Part shown: positions 18,140 to 27,721 of the stretch, piece after piece
Layout: every line of letters starts with the position of its first letter
Position numbering within the stretch: position 1 is the first letter of the stretch
Program-made: the position numbers and the translations under genes
NCBI RefSeq assembly: GCF_022808955.1
Contig: NZ_JAKZEY010000023.1
Span: 62,001-126,000 of the forward strand
Length of the DNA stretch: 64,000 nucleotides
Reading direction: 5' to 3'
DNA from: Anaerococcus sp. AGMB09787
GTDB taxonomy: Bacteria; Bacillota; Clostridia; Tissierellales; Peptoniphilaceae
The notes under the pieces: generated by a model
The model's input: the letters and a program-made list of their open reading frames with translations, nothing else
The model's database searches: none
What the model was told of the DNA's origin: nothing

Positions 18140-19123
18140 ATGAAAAGTAGAATTTTAAGGAGAATTTCATTTTTATTTATTAGTTCTATCTTATTATTTA
18201 CTGGATGTAATTCAAATAACACAGATGAGGCAACTCCTGCTGAGACTTCAACAGAACCTAGCCAAAGTGAAAATGTTGATAATGAAAAACTTACAGTATA
18301 TACATCATTTTTCCCTGTTCATGATTTGACAGAGAAGATTGTTGGCGATAAATGGGATCTAAGAACTATTATAAGAAATGGAGAAGAGCCACATGGTTTT
18401 GAACTAAAAACTAAGGATATGGCTGAAATAACAGATGCCGACCTAATTATCTACAATGGTGCTGGAATGGAAAGCTTCATAGATGACTTGAAGGCAACAG
18501 TTAATGATGATGATAAATTCTTAGATCTATCACAAGGTTTGGTATTACTAGAGACTGAAGGATCTGACCTAGTTGAAGAAAATTCTAATAGCCACGACAA
18601 TGTTAACCCTCACACCTGGTTATCAATAAGAAATGCCATTGAGGAGCTAGATACAATATATCAAATGGCAGCAGCAATAGATCCAGAAAACGAAGAATTC
18701 TTCAAGGCAAATCTAGAGAAGAGTCAAGCTGAATTTGAAGAACTTGATAAAGAATTTGAGGAAACCCTAAGTAATGTTGACGATGAAGATAAGTATTTTG
18801 TAGTTAGCCATGCAGCATTCAATTACTTGGCTAATGATTATGGTCTTCACCAAGTAGCTGTAACAGGTCTTTCACCAGAAGATGAACCATCCGCTAAGCA
18901 ACTTAAGAAAATAGCAGACTTCGTAGAAGAAAAAGGTCTAAAGACTATTCTTTTTGAAGGTAAGGCTACACCAAAGGTTGCAGAAACCTTGGCCAACCAA
19001 ACTGGTGTAAAAACAGATACTATCTACACAATGGAATCAGTATCAGAAGAAGAGGCTAAAGAAGGCTACACAGGACTTATGAAGAAGAACCTCGAAGTTT
19101 TGATGAGAGTCTTTAATGAATAA
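18140..19123 (+). CDS. adcA: Zinc ABC transporter substrate-binding lipoprotein
   Basis: 327 residues. Signal peptide with lipobox LFTGC (about 19-23) and an Asp/Glu/Ser-rich linker. Cluster A-I zinc/manganese binding fold with the expected ligands: His in GEEPHGFELKT, His in NPHTWLS, His in VVSHAAFNYL and Glu in FEGKATPKVAETLANQ. A short acidic loop (SNSHDNVNPH) replaces the long His-rich loop of ZnuA. Zinc rather than manganese is favoured by the histidine triad protein in the same operon. Its stop overlaps adcC by 8 nt. Confidence 0.9.
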   Translation: MKSRILRRISFLFISSILLFTGCNSNNTDEATPAETSTEPSQSENVDNEKLTVYTSFFPVHDLTEKIVGDKWDLRTIIRNGEEPHGFELKTKDMAEITDADLIIYNGAGMESFIDDLKATVNDDDKFLDLSQGLVLLETEGSDLVEENSNSHDNVNPHTWLSIRNAIEELDTIYQMAAAIDPENEEFFKANLEKSQAEFEELDKEFEETLSNVDDEDKYFVVSHAAFNYLANDYGLHQVAVTGLSPEDEPSAKQLKKIADFVEEKGLKTILFEGKATPKVAETLANQTGVKTDTIYTMESVSEEEAKEGYTGLMKKNLEVLMRVFNE

Positions 19124-19769
19124 GATTCTTGAAGTTAATAACTTAACTTTCGCCTATGAGGATAGGGCTATACTAGATGGCTTTACTTGCTCGATGAATG
19201 AGGGAGACTTTGTCGGTATTATTGGTAGAAATGGTGCCGGCAAGACAACCCTATTGAATTTAATCCTCGGCAATTTAAAAAAGTACAAGGGTGAAATTAA
19301 GTTATTTGGTGATAATATTAAAGGCAATAACCACCTTGATGATATTTCTTACATTAGTCAAAGTGCAGTAAGTGCATATAAAAATTTTCCAACTACAATT
19401 AGTGAATGTCTAAAAATTAATTTAAGAAGACTTAAGAAGAATATAGATGCGGATCAAATGCTCAAAGACCTCGATCTCTATGACCATAAGAATAAGAGGT
19501 TGAGTGAACTATCTGGTGGTCAATTACAAAAATTAGGAATTCTGCTCGCTTTAATTAAGGATTCTGACTTTATAATTCTAGATGAACCAACAAATAATAT
19601 TGATCCAGCTTTTACCTATGAGCTTTTGGAAATATTGACCAAGTTAAAAAACGAAGGCAAGACAATCCTTATGGTAACTCATAATATGGAAATTACTAAT
19701 AAGTATCTTGATTATGTATTTAAGGTAGAGAAGGGAAGGTGTGAAGTTATAGATGCTAGAAATGTTTAA
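19116..19769 (+). CDS. adcC: Zinc ABC transporter ATP-binding protein
   Basis: 217 residues, a compact ABC ATPase: Walker A IGRNGAGKTT (about 37-45), Q-loop in YISQSAVSAY, signature LSGGQLQKL (about 134) and Walker B IILDEPTNNIDP with the switch His in VTHNMEI. It powers uptake through the next gene product. Overlaps adcA by 8 nt and the permease by 17 nt. Confidence 0.9.
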   Translation: MNKILEVNNLTFAYEDRAILDGFTCSMNEGDFVGIIGRNGAGKTTLLNLILGNLKKYKGEIKLFGDNIKGNNHLDDISYISQSAVSAYKNFPTTISECLKINLRRLKKNIDADQMLKDLDLYDHKNKRLSELSGGQLQKLGILLALIKDSDFIILDEPTNNIDPAFTYELLEILTKLKNEGKTILMVTHNMEITNKYLDYVFKVEKGRCEVIDARNV

Positions 19770-20550
19770 ATATGATTTTATGACTAGGGCCTTTATAGTG
19801 GCTGGCTTCTTAGCCATCATCCTTCCTTGTGTTGGTCTTACCTTGTTGTTAAAAAGACTTTCTACTATGGGAGATACCTTGGCCCACTCTTCCTTGGCTG
19901 GCCTATCCTTTGCCTTATTAATAGGGGTCAATCCTCTTTTAGGATCAATTGCGTCATGCTTATTGGCTGGATTTGGAATTGAGATATTAAGGAGCAAACT
20001 TAAGGCCTACCAGGAAATATCTACAGTAATTGTTTTAGCTGGAGCCATAGGTTTGGCTGGAATATTTTCATCCTTTACTGGAGCTAGTAATTCTGTAAGC
20101 TCCTACCTATTTGGATCAATTGTTACTGTAACAGATGCTGAATTTTATATAACTATAATTATGTCAGTGATCGTACTACTTGTTTATCTAGCTATATATG
20201 ACAAGCTATATTTGAGTGTATTTGATCCACAACTAGCAAAATTATACGGGATTAAGAATAATAGATTGAACCTATTATTTACTCTAATTGCAGCTATCAC
20301 AATATCAATTTCTGCAAAGACTATTGGTTCCTTGATAGTTTCATCACTTATTGTAATCCCAGTAATTACAGCCATGCAATTTGCTAAGACCTACAAGATG
20401 TCACTAATCATTGCCATGGTTTTATCCTTTATTTATATGTATGTAGGTTTATTCTTATCCTACATTTTTAACCTAAAACCAGGGTCTGTAATTGTACTAA
20501 TATCAGTAATAGTTTTAATATTAGCCATGATTTTTAAGAGAAATAAATAA
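19753..20550 (+). CDS. adcB: Zinc ABC transporter permease
   Basis: 265 residues, eight or so hydrophobic segments, ABC-3 family (ZnuB/AdcB/MntB). The opening MTRAFIVAGFLAIILPCVGLTLLLKRLSTMGDTLAHSSLAG is the family hallmark. The coupling helix region is QEISTVIVLAGAIG. Operon position between adcC and the histidine triad gene supports zinc. Overlapping start with adcC implies coupled translation. Confidence 0.9.
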   Translation: MLEMFKYDFMTRAFIVAGFLAIILPCVGLTLLLKRLSTMGDTLAHSSLAGLSFALLIGVNPLLGSIASCLLAGFGIEILRSKLKAYQEISTVIVLAGAIGLAGIFSSFTGASNSVSSYLFGSIVTVTDAEFYITIIMSVIVLLVYLAIYDKLYLSVFDPQLAKLYGIKNNRLNLLFTLIAAITISISAKTIGSLIVSSLIVIPVITAMQFAKTYKMSLIIAMVLSFIYMYVGLFLSYIFNLKPGSVIVLISVIVLILAMIFKRNK

Positions 20551-20568
20551 TTTAAGAAAGGGGAAATT

Positions 20569-22674
20569 ATGAACAAAAAAACTGGTATAAGCGTAGCGTT
20601 AGTATCAGCCTTGGCTGTTGGTATCGGAGCTTTTGCCTATGCAAACAACGAAAACCAAGCTAGCAAGGGAAATACTAATTCTAACATCGAAGAAAAAGTT
20701 GCTAAAAATGACAAAACTTTTGAATTCGTAAAAAAAGAAACAAAATATGCAACAGATAAGACAACAGATGTTCTTATAGATAATGAAGTAAAAAAAGAAG
20801 ATATCGAAAGAGTTGTAAAACACGGTGACCACTGGCACGTATTTACCAAAGACGGTAGGGAAATTATAACCTATACTGACCCAGCTACATTAGGAGATAA
20901 TGATGAAGGTGGACTTGCCTTTGTAAGCGTAGTATCACTAGACCAACTTAAGGGCAAAAATATCACATCAATTAAACTCCATGGTGACCACTACCACGTT
21001 TATGATGCTAATGGTAATGAATTCCTAACCTACGAGGATCCTTCAAGCCTCTTCCCAAACCTTACTATTGGCCAATATGTAGGAAGTCACGCACCAATAG
21101 GTGGATCTAGCTCAGGATCATCTCTATCAGCAGCAGCTGCACCAGTAAGAAGCTCAGATGTAGTAAGAATTTTGGTACACGGTGACCACTACCACATATA
21201 CACCAATGATGGTAGAGAATTCATATCTTATGAAAACCCAAGTGCCCTATATCCAAATGCAGAATTTGGAGTTTACCAAGGTACCCATAGCAATCCACAA
21301 AACGGTAATGTTACAAACAATTCTCCAAAGTATGTAAATGTATCAAACCAAGGACCAAAAGTTGCTAACGTGGTTAGCCTAGATCAACTAGAAGATGAAG
21401 TAAAGAAAGCTCCATCTAGCAATACCAGCAACACTGTACCTTTCTCAGAAAAAGATATAGTAAAAATTGCAGTCCATGAAGACCACTATCATATCTACAC
21501 AAAAGACGGTAAAGAACATATCATCTATGAAGATCCAAAACAATACTACCCAAATATTCCTATAGTAGAATTTGAATTACCACAAATTGCAGGAATGATT
21601 GATAAGATAGTAGATAAAAAAGATGGACAATATATTGTAAATGATGGTAGAGATACCTACAAATACAATGAGAAAGACCTAGATCTAACAAATAGGGCCT
21701 TTGCAGAATTACAACTATCTAAGGTTAAAGATAACTATCATTATGAAATAGTAACACCTAAGAATGGAGAACTAGAACCACAAAGACTAGTTAATAATTC
21801 AGACCTACCATTCCATGCTGAAAATGCAACAGTAGATACAGGTACATCATTCATAATCCCCCACATTGACCATATCCACATAGCCTATTATGATGATATG
21901 TCCAAGGAACAAATAGCAACAGTAAAATACTTGATGACTCACCCAGCAGAAAGACCAGCTCCATGGGTTGATGCAAGTCACACCAAAGAAGATGAAAAAA
22001 CACAAGCTGCACCAGACTTCATTGCCAATGTAACACCAAAAGAAGAACGTAAGGGCAAGAAAAACTGGCAAATAATCTACTCGGTAGAAGAAGTAGCTAA
22101 GGCTAGAGAAGAAGGTAGATATGCTACAAACGATGGATACATCTTTGACCCAGAAGACATAAGAGATCCAAACGTAACAATATTTAGTTTCGATAACTCT
22201 TTCAACATTCCTAAGGCAGGAAAAGATGGAGAATTTAGAAATATAATGGTATCAGACCTATCAGAGTCAGAACAAAAGGCTGCTGAAGCTATCATCAAAG
22301 AAAGAAAAGAAGCTGAGAAAAAAGCTGAAGAAGAAAAAGAAAATAACAAAAAAGATAAGAAAGAAGAAACTTCTGATAAAGCAAAAGAAGACACAAGCAA
22401 AAAATCTTCTGAAAAACCATCAGAAAACAAAACTCTTGAAAAAGAAGAGAAATCTGATAAAAAATCTTCTACCAACAAATCTTCAGATAAAAAGGAAGCT
22501 AACAAAAAAGATTCTGATGAGACATATTCTACCAAGGAAAGCAAAGTAAGCAAAAAAGCTAGAAAAAAAGACCTTGAAAATGCCGAAAAGTCTATAAGAT
22601 CAGAAAAATCCGAAGTAGCTGATGAAAAAGAAGATACAACATCTTCTGATAGAGATGAAGTAACAAATAAATAA
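20569..22674 (+). CDS. Histidine triad (Pht-like) zinc-binding surface protein
   Basis: 701 residues. Signal peptide (MNKKTGISVALVSALAVGIG, cleavage near AYAN). Five histidine-triad HxxHxH motifs in a repeating frame: HGDHWH (about 85), HGDHYH (138), HGDHYH (204), HEDHYH (303) and HIDHIH (432), each followed by a TYxDP-type strand. This is the architecture of streptococcal Pht proteins, which capture zinc and pass it to AdcA-type lipoproteins. From about residue 570 the chain is a low-complexity Lys/Glu/Ser/Asp tail that could hold the protein at the wall; there is no LPXTG motif. It follows adcB by 18 nt and shares the zinc operon. Confidence 0.9.
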   Translation: MNKKTGISVALVSALAVGIGAFAYANNENQASKGNTNSNIEEKVAKNDKTFEFVKKETKYATDKTTDVLIDNEVKKEDIERVVKHGDHWHVFTKDGREIITYTDPATLGDNDEGGLAFVSVVSLDQLKGKNITSIKLHGDHYHVYDANGNEFLTYEDPSSLFPNLTIGQYVGSHAPIGGSSSGSSLSAAAAPVRSSDVVRILVHGDHYHIYTNDGREFISYENPSALYPNAEFGVYQGTHSNPQNGNVTNNSPKYVNVSNQGPKVANVVSLDQLEDEVKKAPSSNTSNTVPFSEKDIVKIAVHEDHYHIYTKDGKEHIIYEDPKQYYPNIPIVEFELPQIAGMIDKIVDKKDGQYIVNDGRDTYKYNEKDLDLTNRAFAELQLSKVKDNYHYEIVTPKNGELEPQRLVNNSDLPFHAENATVDTGTSFIIPHIDHIHIAYYDDMSKEQIATVKYLMTHPAERPAPWVDASHTKEDEKTQAAPDFIANVTPKEERKGKKNWQIIYSVEEVAKAREEGRYATNDGYIFDPEDIRDPNVTIFSFDNSFNIPKAGKDGEFRNIMVSDLSESEQKAAEAIIKERKEAEKKAEEEKENNKKDKKEETSDKAKEDTSKKSSEKPSENKTLEKEEKSDKKSSTNKSSDKKEANKKDSDETYSTKESKVSKKARKKDLENAEKSIRSEKSEVADEKEDTTSSDRDEVTNK

Positions 22675-22725
22675 TAGATAAGAAAAGGGTGATGGTGAGA
22701 CTGTGTAAAATTTTGTGTATAGAAA

Positions 22726-22761
22726 CCTCCTGATTAGGGTAAGTACAAACTAATCAGGAGG
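22726..22761 (+). promoter_or_regulatory. Hairpin that sequesters the transposase ribosome binding site
   Basis: CCTCCTGATTAG (22726-22737) is a perfect complement of CTAATCAGGAGG (22750-22761), whose AGGAGG is the transposase binding site. Read-through transcripts entering the IS would fold and hide it. A second copy of this hairpin survives at 31249-31284. Confidence 0.75.
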
Positions 22762-22768
22762 AATTTTT

Positions 22769-24001
22769 ATGCCAAGAAAAAGACCGGAGACAAAAAGAAG
22801 CAAAATAGCAAAAATGTTAATTGAAGAATATCAACCTCAAAGCGCACAAGATATTCAAGAAGCACTAAAAGATCTTTTAGGCGATACAATGGAAGAACTT
22901 TTAAAAGCAGAACTTGATGAACATTTAGATTATGAATACGGAGAAAAGCCCTTATCGCTTAACACAAGAAACGGATCAAGTAAAAAAACAGTTAAATCAT
23001 CATATGGAAATATAGATTTAAGCATTCCAAGAGACAGAGAAGGAACATTTGAACCTCAGTCTTTAAGAAAATATGAGAAAGATATTTCTAACATAGAAAA
23101 CCAGATAATATCAATGTATGCAAAAGGGATGACAACAAGAGATATATCATCTCATATCAGAGATATTTATGGATTTGGAATATCCGAAACAATGGTAAGT
23201 AAAATAACAAATAAAATACTACCAACCATAGAAGAATGGCAAAATAGGCCATTAGAAAGAGTGTATCCAATGGTGTTTCTAGATGCTATCCACTATCACG
23301 TAAGAGAAAACAACATAGTAGTCAAAAAGGCCGTCTACATTGCTCTAGGCTACAACATGGAAGGATTTAAAGAAATACTTGGGATGTACCCAAAGGGCAG
23401 ACCCTGGGTAGGAGAAAACGAATCAAGCAAATACTGGCTTTTAGTATTAAACCAGTTAAAAGAAAGAGGACTGGAAGATATACTAATAGTTTCAACAGAT
23501 AACTTACCTGGCTTTACTCAAGCAATAGAAGCAGTATATCCAAAAGCAGAAATCCAAAAGTGCATAATACATCAAATTAGAAACTCCACAAAGTATGTAT
23601 CCTACAAAGACATAAAAGAACTAATGAAAGACCTAAAAGCAGTATACAAGGTACCAACAGAAGACTTAGCCCTAACAAATCTAGGAATCTTTGAAGAAAA
23701 ATGGAATAAAAAATATCCAATGTGTGTAAGTTCTTGGAAAAACAACTGGGCAGAACTATCAACATACTTTAAATATCCAGAAGGAATAAGAAAGCTAATA
23801 TATACAACAAATGCTATGGAAAACTTTAATAGGCAACTAAGAAAAGTAAGAAAAAATAAAACAATATTTCCAAATGATTATGCCCTTCAAAAAAGCTTGT
23901 ATCTAGCAATGGTAGATGCATCAAGCAAATGGACATATAGAATACGTGGCTGGGATCAAATCTTATCCCAATTATCAATATATTTTGAAGGGAGTTTTTA
24001 A
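22769..24001 (+). CDS. IS256-family (mutator-type) transposase
   Basis: 410 residues with an N-terminal DNA-binding part (KRSKIAKMLIEEYQ) and the DDE core: VFLDAIHYHVRE (first Asp), ILIVSTDNLPGF (second Asp) and the Glu in TTNAMENFNRQLRKVRK. The CxxH-type signature CIIHQIRNSTKYV is also present. The frame is intact, so the element may be active. Start ATG is 7 nt after AGGAGG. Confidence 0.95.
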   Translation: MPRKRPETKRSKIAKMLIEEYQPQSAQDIQEALKDLLGDTMEELLKAELDEHLDYEYGEKPLSLNTRNGSSKKTVKSSYGNIDLSIPRDREGTFEPQSLRKYEKDISNIENQIISMYAKGMTTRDISSHIRDIYGFGISETMVSKITNKILPTIEEWQNRPLERVYPMVFLDAIHYHVRENNIVVKKAVYIALGYNMEGFKEILGMYPKGRPWVGENESSKYWLLVLNQLKERGLEDILIVSTDNLPGFTQAIEAVYPKAEIQKCIIHQIRNSTKYVSYKDIKELMKDLKAVYKVPTEDLALTNLGIFEEKWNKKYPMCVSSWKNNWAELSTYFKYPEGIRKLIYTTNAMENFNRQLRKVRKNKTIFPNDYALQKSLYLAMVDASSKWTYRIRGWDQILSQLSIYFEGSF

Positions 24002-24188
24002 TTAAGATAAAAACCCAGTATAAAATCGGCTGCAAATTTTCATGAAAATTTGACAGTTTATTAAAGTCGTATAAAATTAAGTTAAGCTCCATTTCTATAG
24101 AAATGGACATCTATTGATACATAAAAAATGTATCAACCCTTACCCTTTTATCAGGATTTAGGTTGATACACAAAATTATTTACATACC

Positions 24189-24222
24189 CGGTGATGGTAA
24201 AAATCAAATAACCATCACCCTT
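24189..24222 (+). terminator. Terminator of the zinc operon, split by the IS
   Basis: GGTGATGGT (24190-24198) pairs with ACCATCACC (24211-24219). The left arm is the target duplication; its twin at 22688-22696 remained beside the histidine triad gene, so the original hairpin ran GGGTGATGGT-loop-ACCATCACCC. A strong T run is lacking after it on the plus strand. Confidence 0.6.
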
Positions 24223-24296
24223 AAATATTGTTTACTTAGGTCAATCTATTGATAAATTCATTTTCTAATTATAAGTTAAAATATCAGTAAAATAAA

Positions 24297-25313
24297 TCAA
24301 ATATTTTTTGTTGAATCTCTTATTACAAGTTTTGTTGGCACAGCAACTTCAATAGGAAAGTCTCTTCCTGATAACCTAGAGTCAATAAGATAGAAAATAG
24401 ACTCAGCCATATTTTTTATATTAAGGTCAAGACTTGTAAGTGATATAGATGAATATGAAGCTAGATTTGAATTATCAAAAGAAATTATTTTAACATCTTC
24501 TGGTACTCTTAAATTATTATCAATTAAGGATTTCATTGAGCCTATTGCCATTTGATCATTGGCAATTATATAAAGATCTGCCATATCTCCCTTTTTTATA
24601 AGATCATTCATAAGTTTATAGCCACTTTCCATATCATAACTTCCATTGGCGACATTCTCTATATTAAATAAGCCTTCTTCTTCTGCCAAAACTTTAAATA
24701 ACAGGTATCTTTCATTTTTTACAAAATTTCCACTCTTATTTTTAGACCACTTTTTAGCATTTGCTCCTATAAATCCAATTTTATCAATATTTAATGACTT
24801 TATATGATCAAATATTTGGTGCATACCATCCTGAAAATTTGGAACTATAGAATCATATTTTGTAGGTGGTGGAGAAGATCCTACAAATATTATATTATCA
24901 GTATAATCTAAAATTTCTTGTATTTGTTGATCCTTTATATGGCCCATGATTAGAAAGTAATCAAACTTATCTTTCATATCTTCAATATCTACTAAGGAAA
25001 GGTGACAATATTCTACTAGGTAGCCTCTTTCATTTAAGGAATATTTTATATTTTGCCAAAGCTTTAAAAAGTAAGGATTAGATATTTGATTTTTATTAGA
25101 CACTCCTGTTACTAGACCGATTTTTTTATTAAAATTTTCTTTATTTACTTGTGATTTTTTACTTTTAACTTGGTAATTGTTTTCTTTAGCTATTTTCTTT
25201 ATTAACTCTTTTGTTTCATCTTTTACCTTGAAATTTTCATCATCTTTTAAAACCCTTGAAACTGTAGCTATAGAAACATTTGCTAATTTAGCTATATCTT
25301 TTAATGTTGTCAT
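24297..25313 (-). CDS. LacI-family transcriptional regulator
   Basis: 338 residues. The N-terminal helix-turn-helix TTLKDIAKLANVSIATVSRVL (residues 2-22) with the hinge helix region is followed by a periplasmic-binding-like effector domain ending VPEDVKIISFDNSNLA and SLTSLDLN, as in LacI/GalR repressors. It is divergent from the ABC importer operon and very likely represses it through the palindrome at 25466-25483. Effector not predictable; a glycerophosphodiester-related ligand would fit the operon. Confidence 0.9.
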   Translation of the reverse strand: MTTLKDIAKLANVSIATVSRVLKDDENFKVKDETKELIKKIAKENNYQVKSKKSQVNKENFNKKIGLVTGVSNKNQISNPYFLKLWQNIKYSLNERGYLVEYCHLSLVDIEDMKDKFDYFLIMGHIKDQQIQEILDYTDNIIFVGSSPPPTKYDSIVPNFQDGMHQIFDHIKSLNIDKIGFIGANAKKWSKNKSGNFVKNERYLLFKVLAEEEGLFNIENVANGSYDMESGYKLMNDLIKKGDMADLYIIANDQMAIGSMKSLIDNNLRVPEDVKIISFDNSNLASYSSISLTSLDLNIKNMAESIFYLIDSRLSGRDFPIEVAVPTKLVIRDSTKNI

Positions 25314-25446
25314 AATTATTCTTCTTTCTATTATAATATTTTACTCTTATTAATAAATTAATAAATGTAAATTTTTATATTGTCAAAAGTATATTGTGAT
25401 TATTATCATTATTAGCAATTATTCTTAAAAATAAATAAAACAACTA

Positions 25447-25483
25447 TTGACTAAAGGAAAATGTTTTAGTAAAATCTTACTAA
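25447..25483 (+). promoter_or_regulatory. Promoter with overlapping LacI-type operator
   Basis: TTGACT (25447-25452), 17-nt spacer, TAAAAT (25470-25475). Across the -10 lies TTAGTAA-AATC-TTACTAA (25466-25483), perfect 7-bp inverted arms. A related ATTTTACTAAAAT half element follows at about 25495-25507. A second possible -10, TATACT, is at 25545-25550. Confidence 0.6.
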
Positions 25484-25585
25484 GAAGATTTAAAATTTTA
25501 CTAAAATAACACAAATATTTTACGTAAACATAATAAAACTTTATTATACTTGCAATGTAAAAAAATATTTAATAAGGAGTAGATT

Positions 25586-26680
25586 ATGAAAAGTAAAAAA
25601 GTTTTGGCTTTAGCCTTGATAACTCTATCATTTGGGCTAGTAGGATGTCGTTCTAATAATACTGATACAGAAGCTTTGAATAGTAATCAAGAATCAAGTG
25701 AAGAGGTTAAAACTCCATCTGATGATACTATAATAGTTTATTCTAATGCTGTAAGTGATGGTCGTGGAGATTATTTTAAAGAAGAAGCTTCTAAATCTGG
25801 ATTTAAAATTGAATTAGTAGATCTTGGGGGAACTGACCTCATTAATCGTTTATTGGCAGAAAAAAATAAGCCAGTTGCTGATATTGTTTTTGGTTTAAAT
25901 GAAATGAACTTTAACAAGTTGGCAGAAGAAGATTTACTTGAATCATATAAACCTAATTGGCTTAATAAGGTTGATGAAAGTGTAAAAATCAACGAAGAAA
26001 ACTTATATTCTCCTATGGATATAGCTAGAGTTTTTCCCATCTATAATAAGGAATTTGTAGAAGAGAAAGACCTACCTAAGGATTGGTCAGATTTATATAA
26101 TGATGAAAAATATAAAAACTTATATAAGGTACAAAACAAACTAGGTGGAGCTACAGATACAGCCGCTATGTATATACATCTTATGGATTACAAAGATGAA
26201 TCTGCTGAACTAGGTGTAAAGGATGAAGCTTGGGATGACTTAACAAAATGGTTTGAAAATGGATATTCAACTCCACAAGGAGAGGATTGGATTCAAAACT
26301 TTGTAGATGGTAAGGTTCCTTACGCTTACACCTATATGGCAAAGCCATCAGAAATAGAAAAAGAATATGGAGTAGATATTGGAATAATAGATCCATCATC
26401 AGGAGTAGTTCAAACTGTTGAACAAGTTGGTGTTGTTAAGGATGGAGAAAATAATCAAAAAGAAAAAGAATTTATCGATTGGATGGGATCCACAGAGATA
26501 ATGAAGGGATTTGCAGAAGGATTTAATCAAATACCAGTAAATAAAGAAGCTCAAGATAGTGCCCCAGAAGGTCTAAAAGAAGTAATGGAATCTACTCACC
26601 CTGCTGATATAGATTTTGACTTTGTAGGCAAATATATAGACCAATGGGTTGAATATGTAGAATTAAATATAATGCAATAA
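25586..26680 (+). CDS. ABC transporter substrate-binding lipoprotein (iron/2-AEP/thiamine-type fold)
   Basis: 364 residues. Signal peptide with lipobox LVGC (about 18-21). The mature chain opens TIIVYSNAVSDGRGDYFKEEA and continues LINRLLAEKNKPVADIVFGLNE, the pattern of the FbpA/ThiB/PhnS substrate-binding cluster. The ligand is not obvious: no Tyr-Tyr iron pair was identified. The operon ends in a glycerophosphodiester phosphodiesterase, so an organic phosphate or phosphodiester is a reasonable guess. First gene of the LacI-controlled operon. Confidence 0.82.
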   Translation: MKSKKVLALALITLSFGLVGCRSNNTDTEALNSNQESSEEVKTPSDDTIIVYSNAVSDGRGDYFKEEASKSGFKIELVDLGGTDLINRLLAEKNKPVADIVFGLNEMNFNKLAEEDLLESYKPNWLNKVDESVKINEENLYSPMDIARVFPIYNKEFVEEKDLPKDWSDLYNDEKYKNLYKVQNKLGGATDTAAMYIHLMDYKDESAELGVKDEAWDDLTKWFENGYSTPQGEDWIQNFVDGKVPYAYTYMAKPSEIEKEYGVDIGIIDPSSGVVQTVEQVGVVKDGENNQKEKEFIDWMGSTEIMKGFAEGFNQIPVNKEAQDSAPEGLKEVMESTHPADIDFDFVGKYIDQWVEYVELNIMQ

Positions 26681-26698
26681 AGTTTACTCGGTGAAGTT

Positions 26699-27721
26699 AT
26701 GATTAAAATAAAAGATTTACAAATAAAATATGGTGATTTTGTAGCAATGGATAATATCAACTTTGAAGTGAAAGAAGGAGAATTCTTTACCTTCTTAGGT
26801 CCTTCAGGATCTGGTAAATCGACTCTTTTAAGAGCTATAACTGGCTTTTTAAATCCTTCAAGAGGAACTATTAAAATAAATGATAAGATAATTAATGATG
26901 TTGCCATAGAAGATAGACAAATAGGTATTGTATTCCAATCCTATGCTCTTTTCCCATCTATGAGCGTATATGACAATATTGCTTTCGGATTAAAAGTTGA
27001 GAAAAAGGATAAGACATATATTGATAAGAGAGTAAAGGAACTATCTAGACTTGTAGATCTTACAGATGAACAAGTGCAAAAAAATGTATCTGACCTTTCA
27101 GGTGGTCAACAACAAAGGGTGGCTATTACTCGTGCTATGGCTAAGAAACCAAAAATACTTGCCATGGATGAGCCTCTATCAAATCTTGATGCTAAACTTA
27201 GAAAGTCATTAAGACAAGAACTTAAAAAAATTCAAAGAGACCTAAATGTTACAACTCTCTATGTAACCCATGACCAAGAAGAAGCCCTAACCCTATCTAA
27301 TAGAATAGCTGTATTTTCTAATGGTCATTTAGAACAAGTTGGAAGTCCAAAGGAAATATATGAGCATCCAAAAACTGAATTTGTATGCACCTTTATAGGG
27401 GAGTCTAATAAAATTGATAAGAATTTAATTAAAAAAATTGCATCCAATTTCGATACTAATTATTATAGTTCATTTTATATAAGACCTGAAGATATCAAAA
27501 TTTTAGAAAACGATGAGATTGTAGGGCCTAATGAAATTTTACTAAAGTATGAAGGAGAAGATTATTATGGAACCCACTATATTTATCATCTAGTTGATAT
27601 TAATACTAATACGAGACTTACAGCTAGAGAATATAGGTCTGCGGAGAATATTATTTCTAAGGGTGATTATGTGAAGGCGAGGTTTGATATAGGAAAGATT
27701 CTTGCCTTTAAGGAGAGATAG
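26699..27721 (+). CDS. ABC importer ATP-binding protein (PotA/FbpC-like)
   Basis: 340 residues. Walker A GPSGSGKST (about 37-45), Q-loop IVFQSYALFPSM, signature LSGGQQQR, Walker B ILAMDEPLSNLDAKLR, and a C-terminal regulatory (TOBE-like) extension from about residue 235 with FYIRPEDIKIL. This is the ATPase class used by CUT1/iron/polyamine/phosphonate importers. The stop TAG abuts the permease start. Confidence 0.9.
   Translation: MIKIKDLQIKYGDFVAMDNINFEVKEGEFFTFLGPSGSGKSTLLRAITGFLNPSRGTIKINDKIINDVAIEDRQIGIVFQSYALFPSMSVYDNIAFGLKVEKKDKTYIDKRVKELSRLVDLTDEQVQKNVSDLSGGQQQRVAITRAMAKKPKILAMDEPLSNLDAKLRKSLRQELKKIQRDLNVTTLYVTHDQEEALTLSNRIAVFSNGHLEQVGSPKEIYEHPKTEFVCTFIGESNKIDKNLIKKIASNFDTNYYSSFYIRPEDIKILENDEIVGPNEILLKYEGEDYYGTHYIYHLVDINTNTRLTAREYRSAENIISKGDYVKARFDIGKILAFKER

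Larger units (their letters stand above)
22697..24189 (+). mobile_element. Complete IS256-family insertion sequence
   Basis: 1493 bp flanked by a perfect 9-bp direct repeat GGTGATGGT (22688-22696 and 24190-24198), the target duplication. The ends are imperfect inverted repeats sharing TGTAAA and ATTTTGTGTAT, and a weaker match continues inward over CCTGATTA and GGGTAAG. The element sits in the terminator stem of the zinc operon. It encodes one intact transposase. The 3' part (24002-24189) carries hairpins CCATTTC/GAAATGG (24089-24106) and TTGATACAT/ATGTATCAA (24114-24136). Confidence 0.92.

Noticed and set aside
22077-22553. A 158-codon minus-strand frame opposite the histidine triad gene
   Set aside because: It is the antisense of the Lys/Glu/Ser-rich tail, giving a Ser/Leu/Phe-rich product with no binding site or family.
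24034-24051. Palindrome AAATTTTCATGAAAATTT as an operator
   Set aside because: It lies inside the IS256 element downstream of the transposase and is A/T rich; no gene start nearby.
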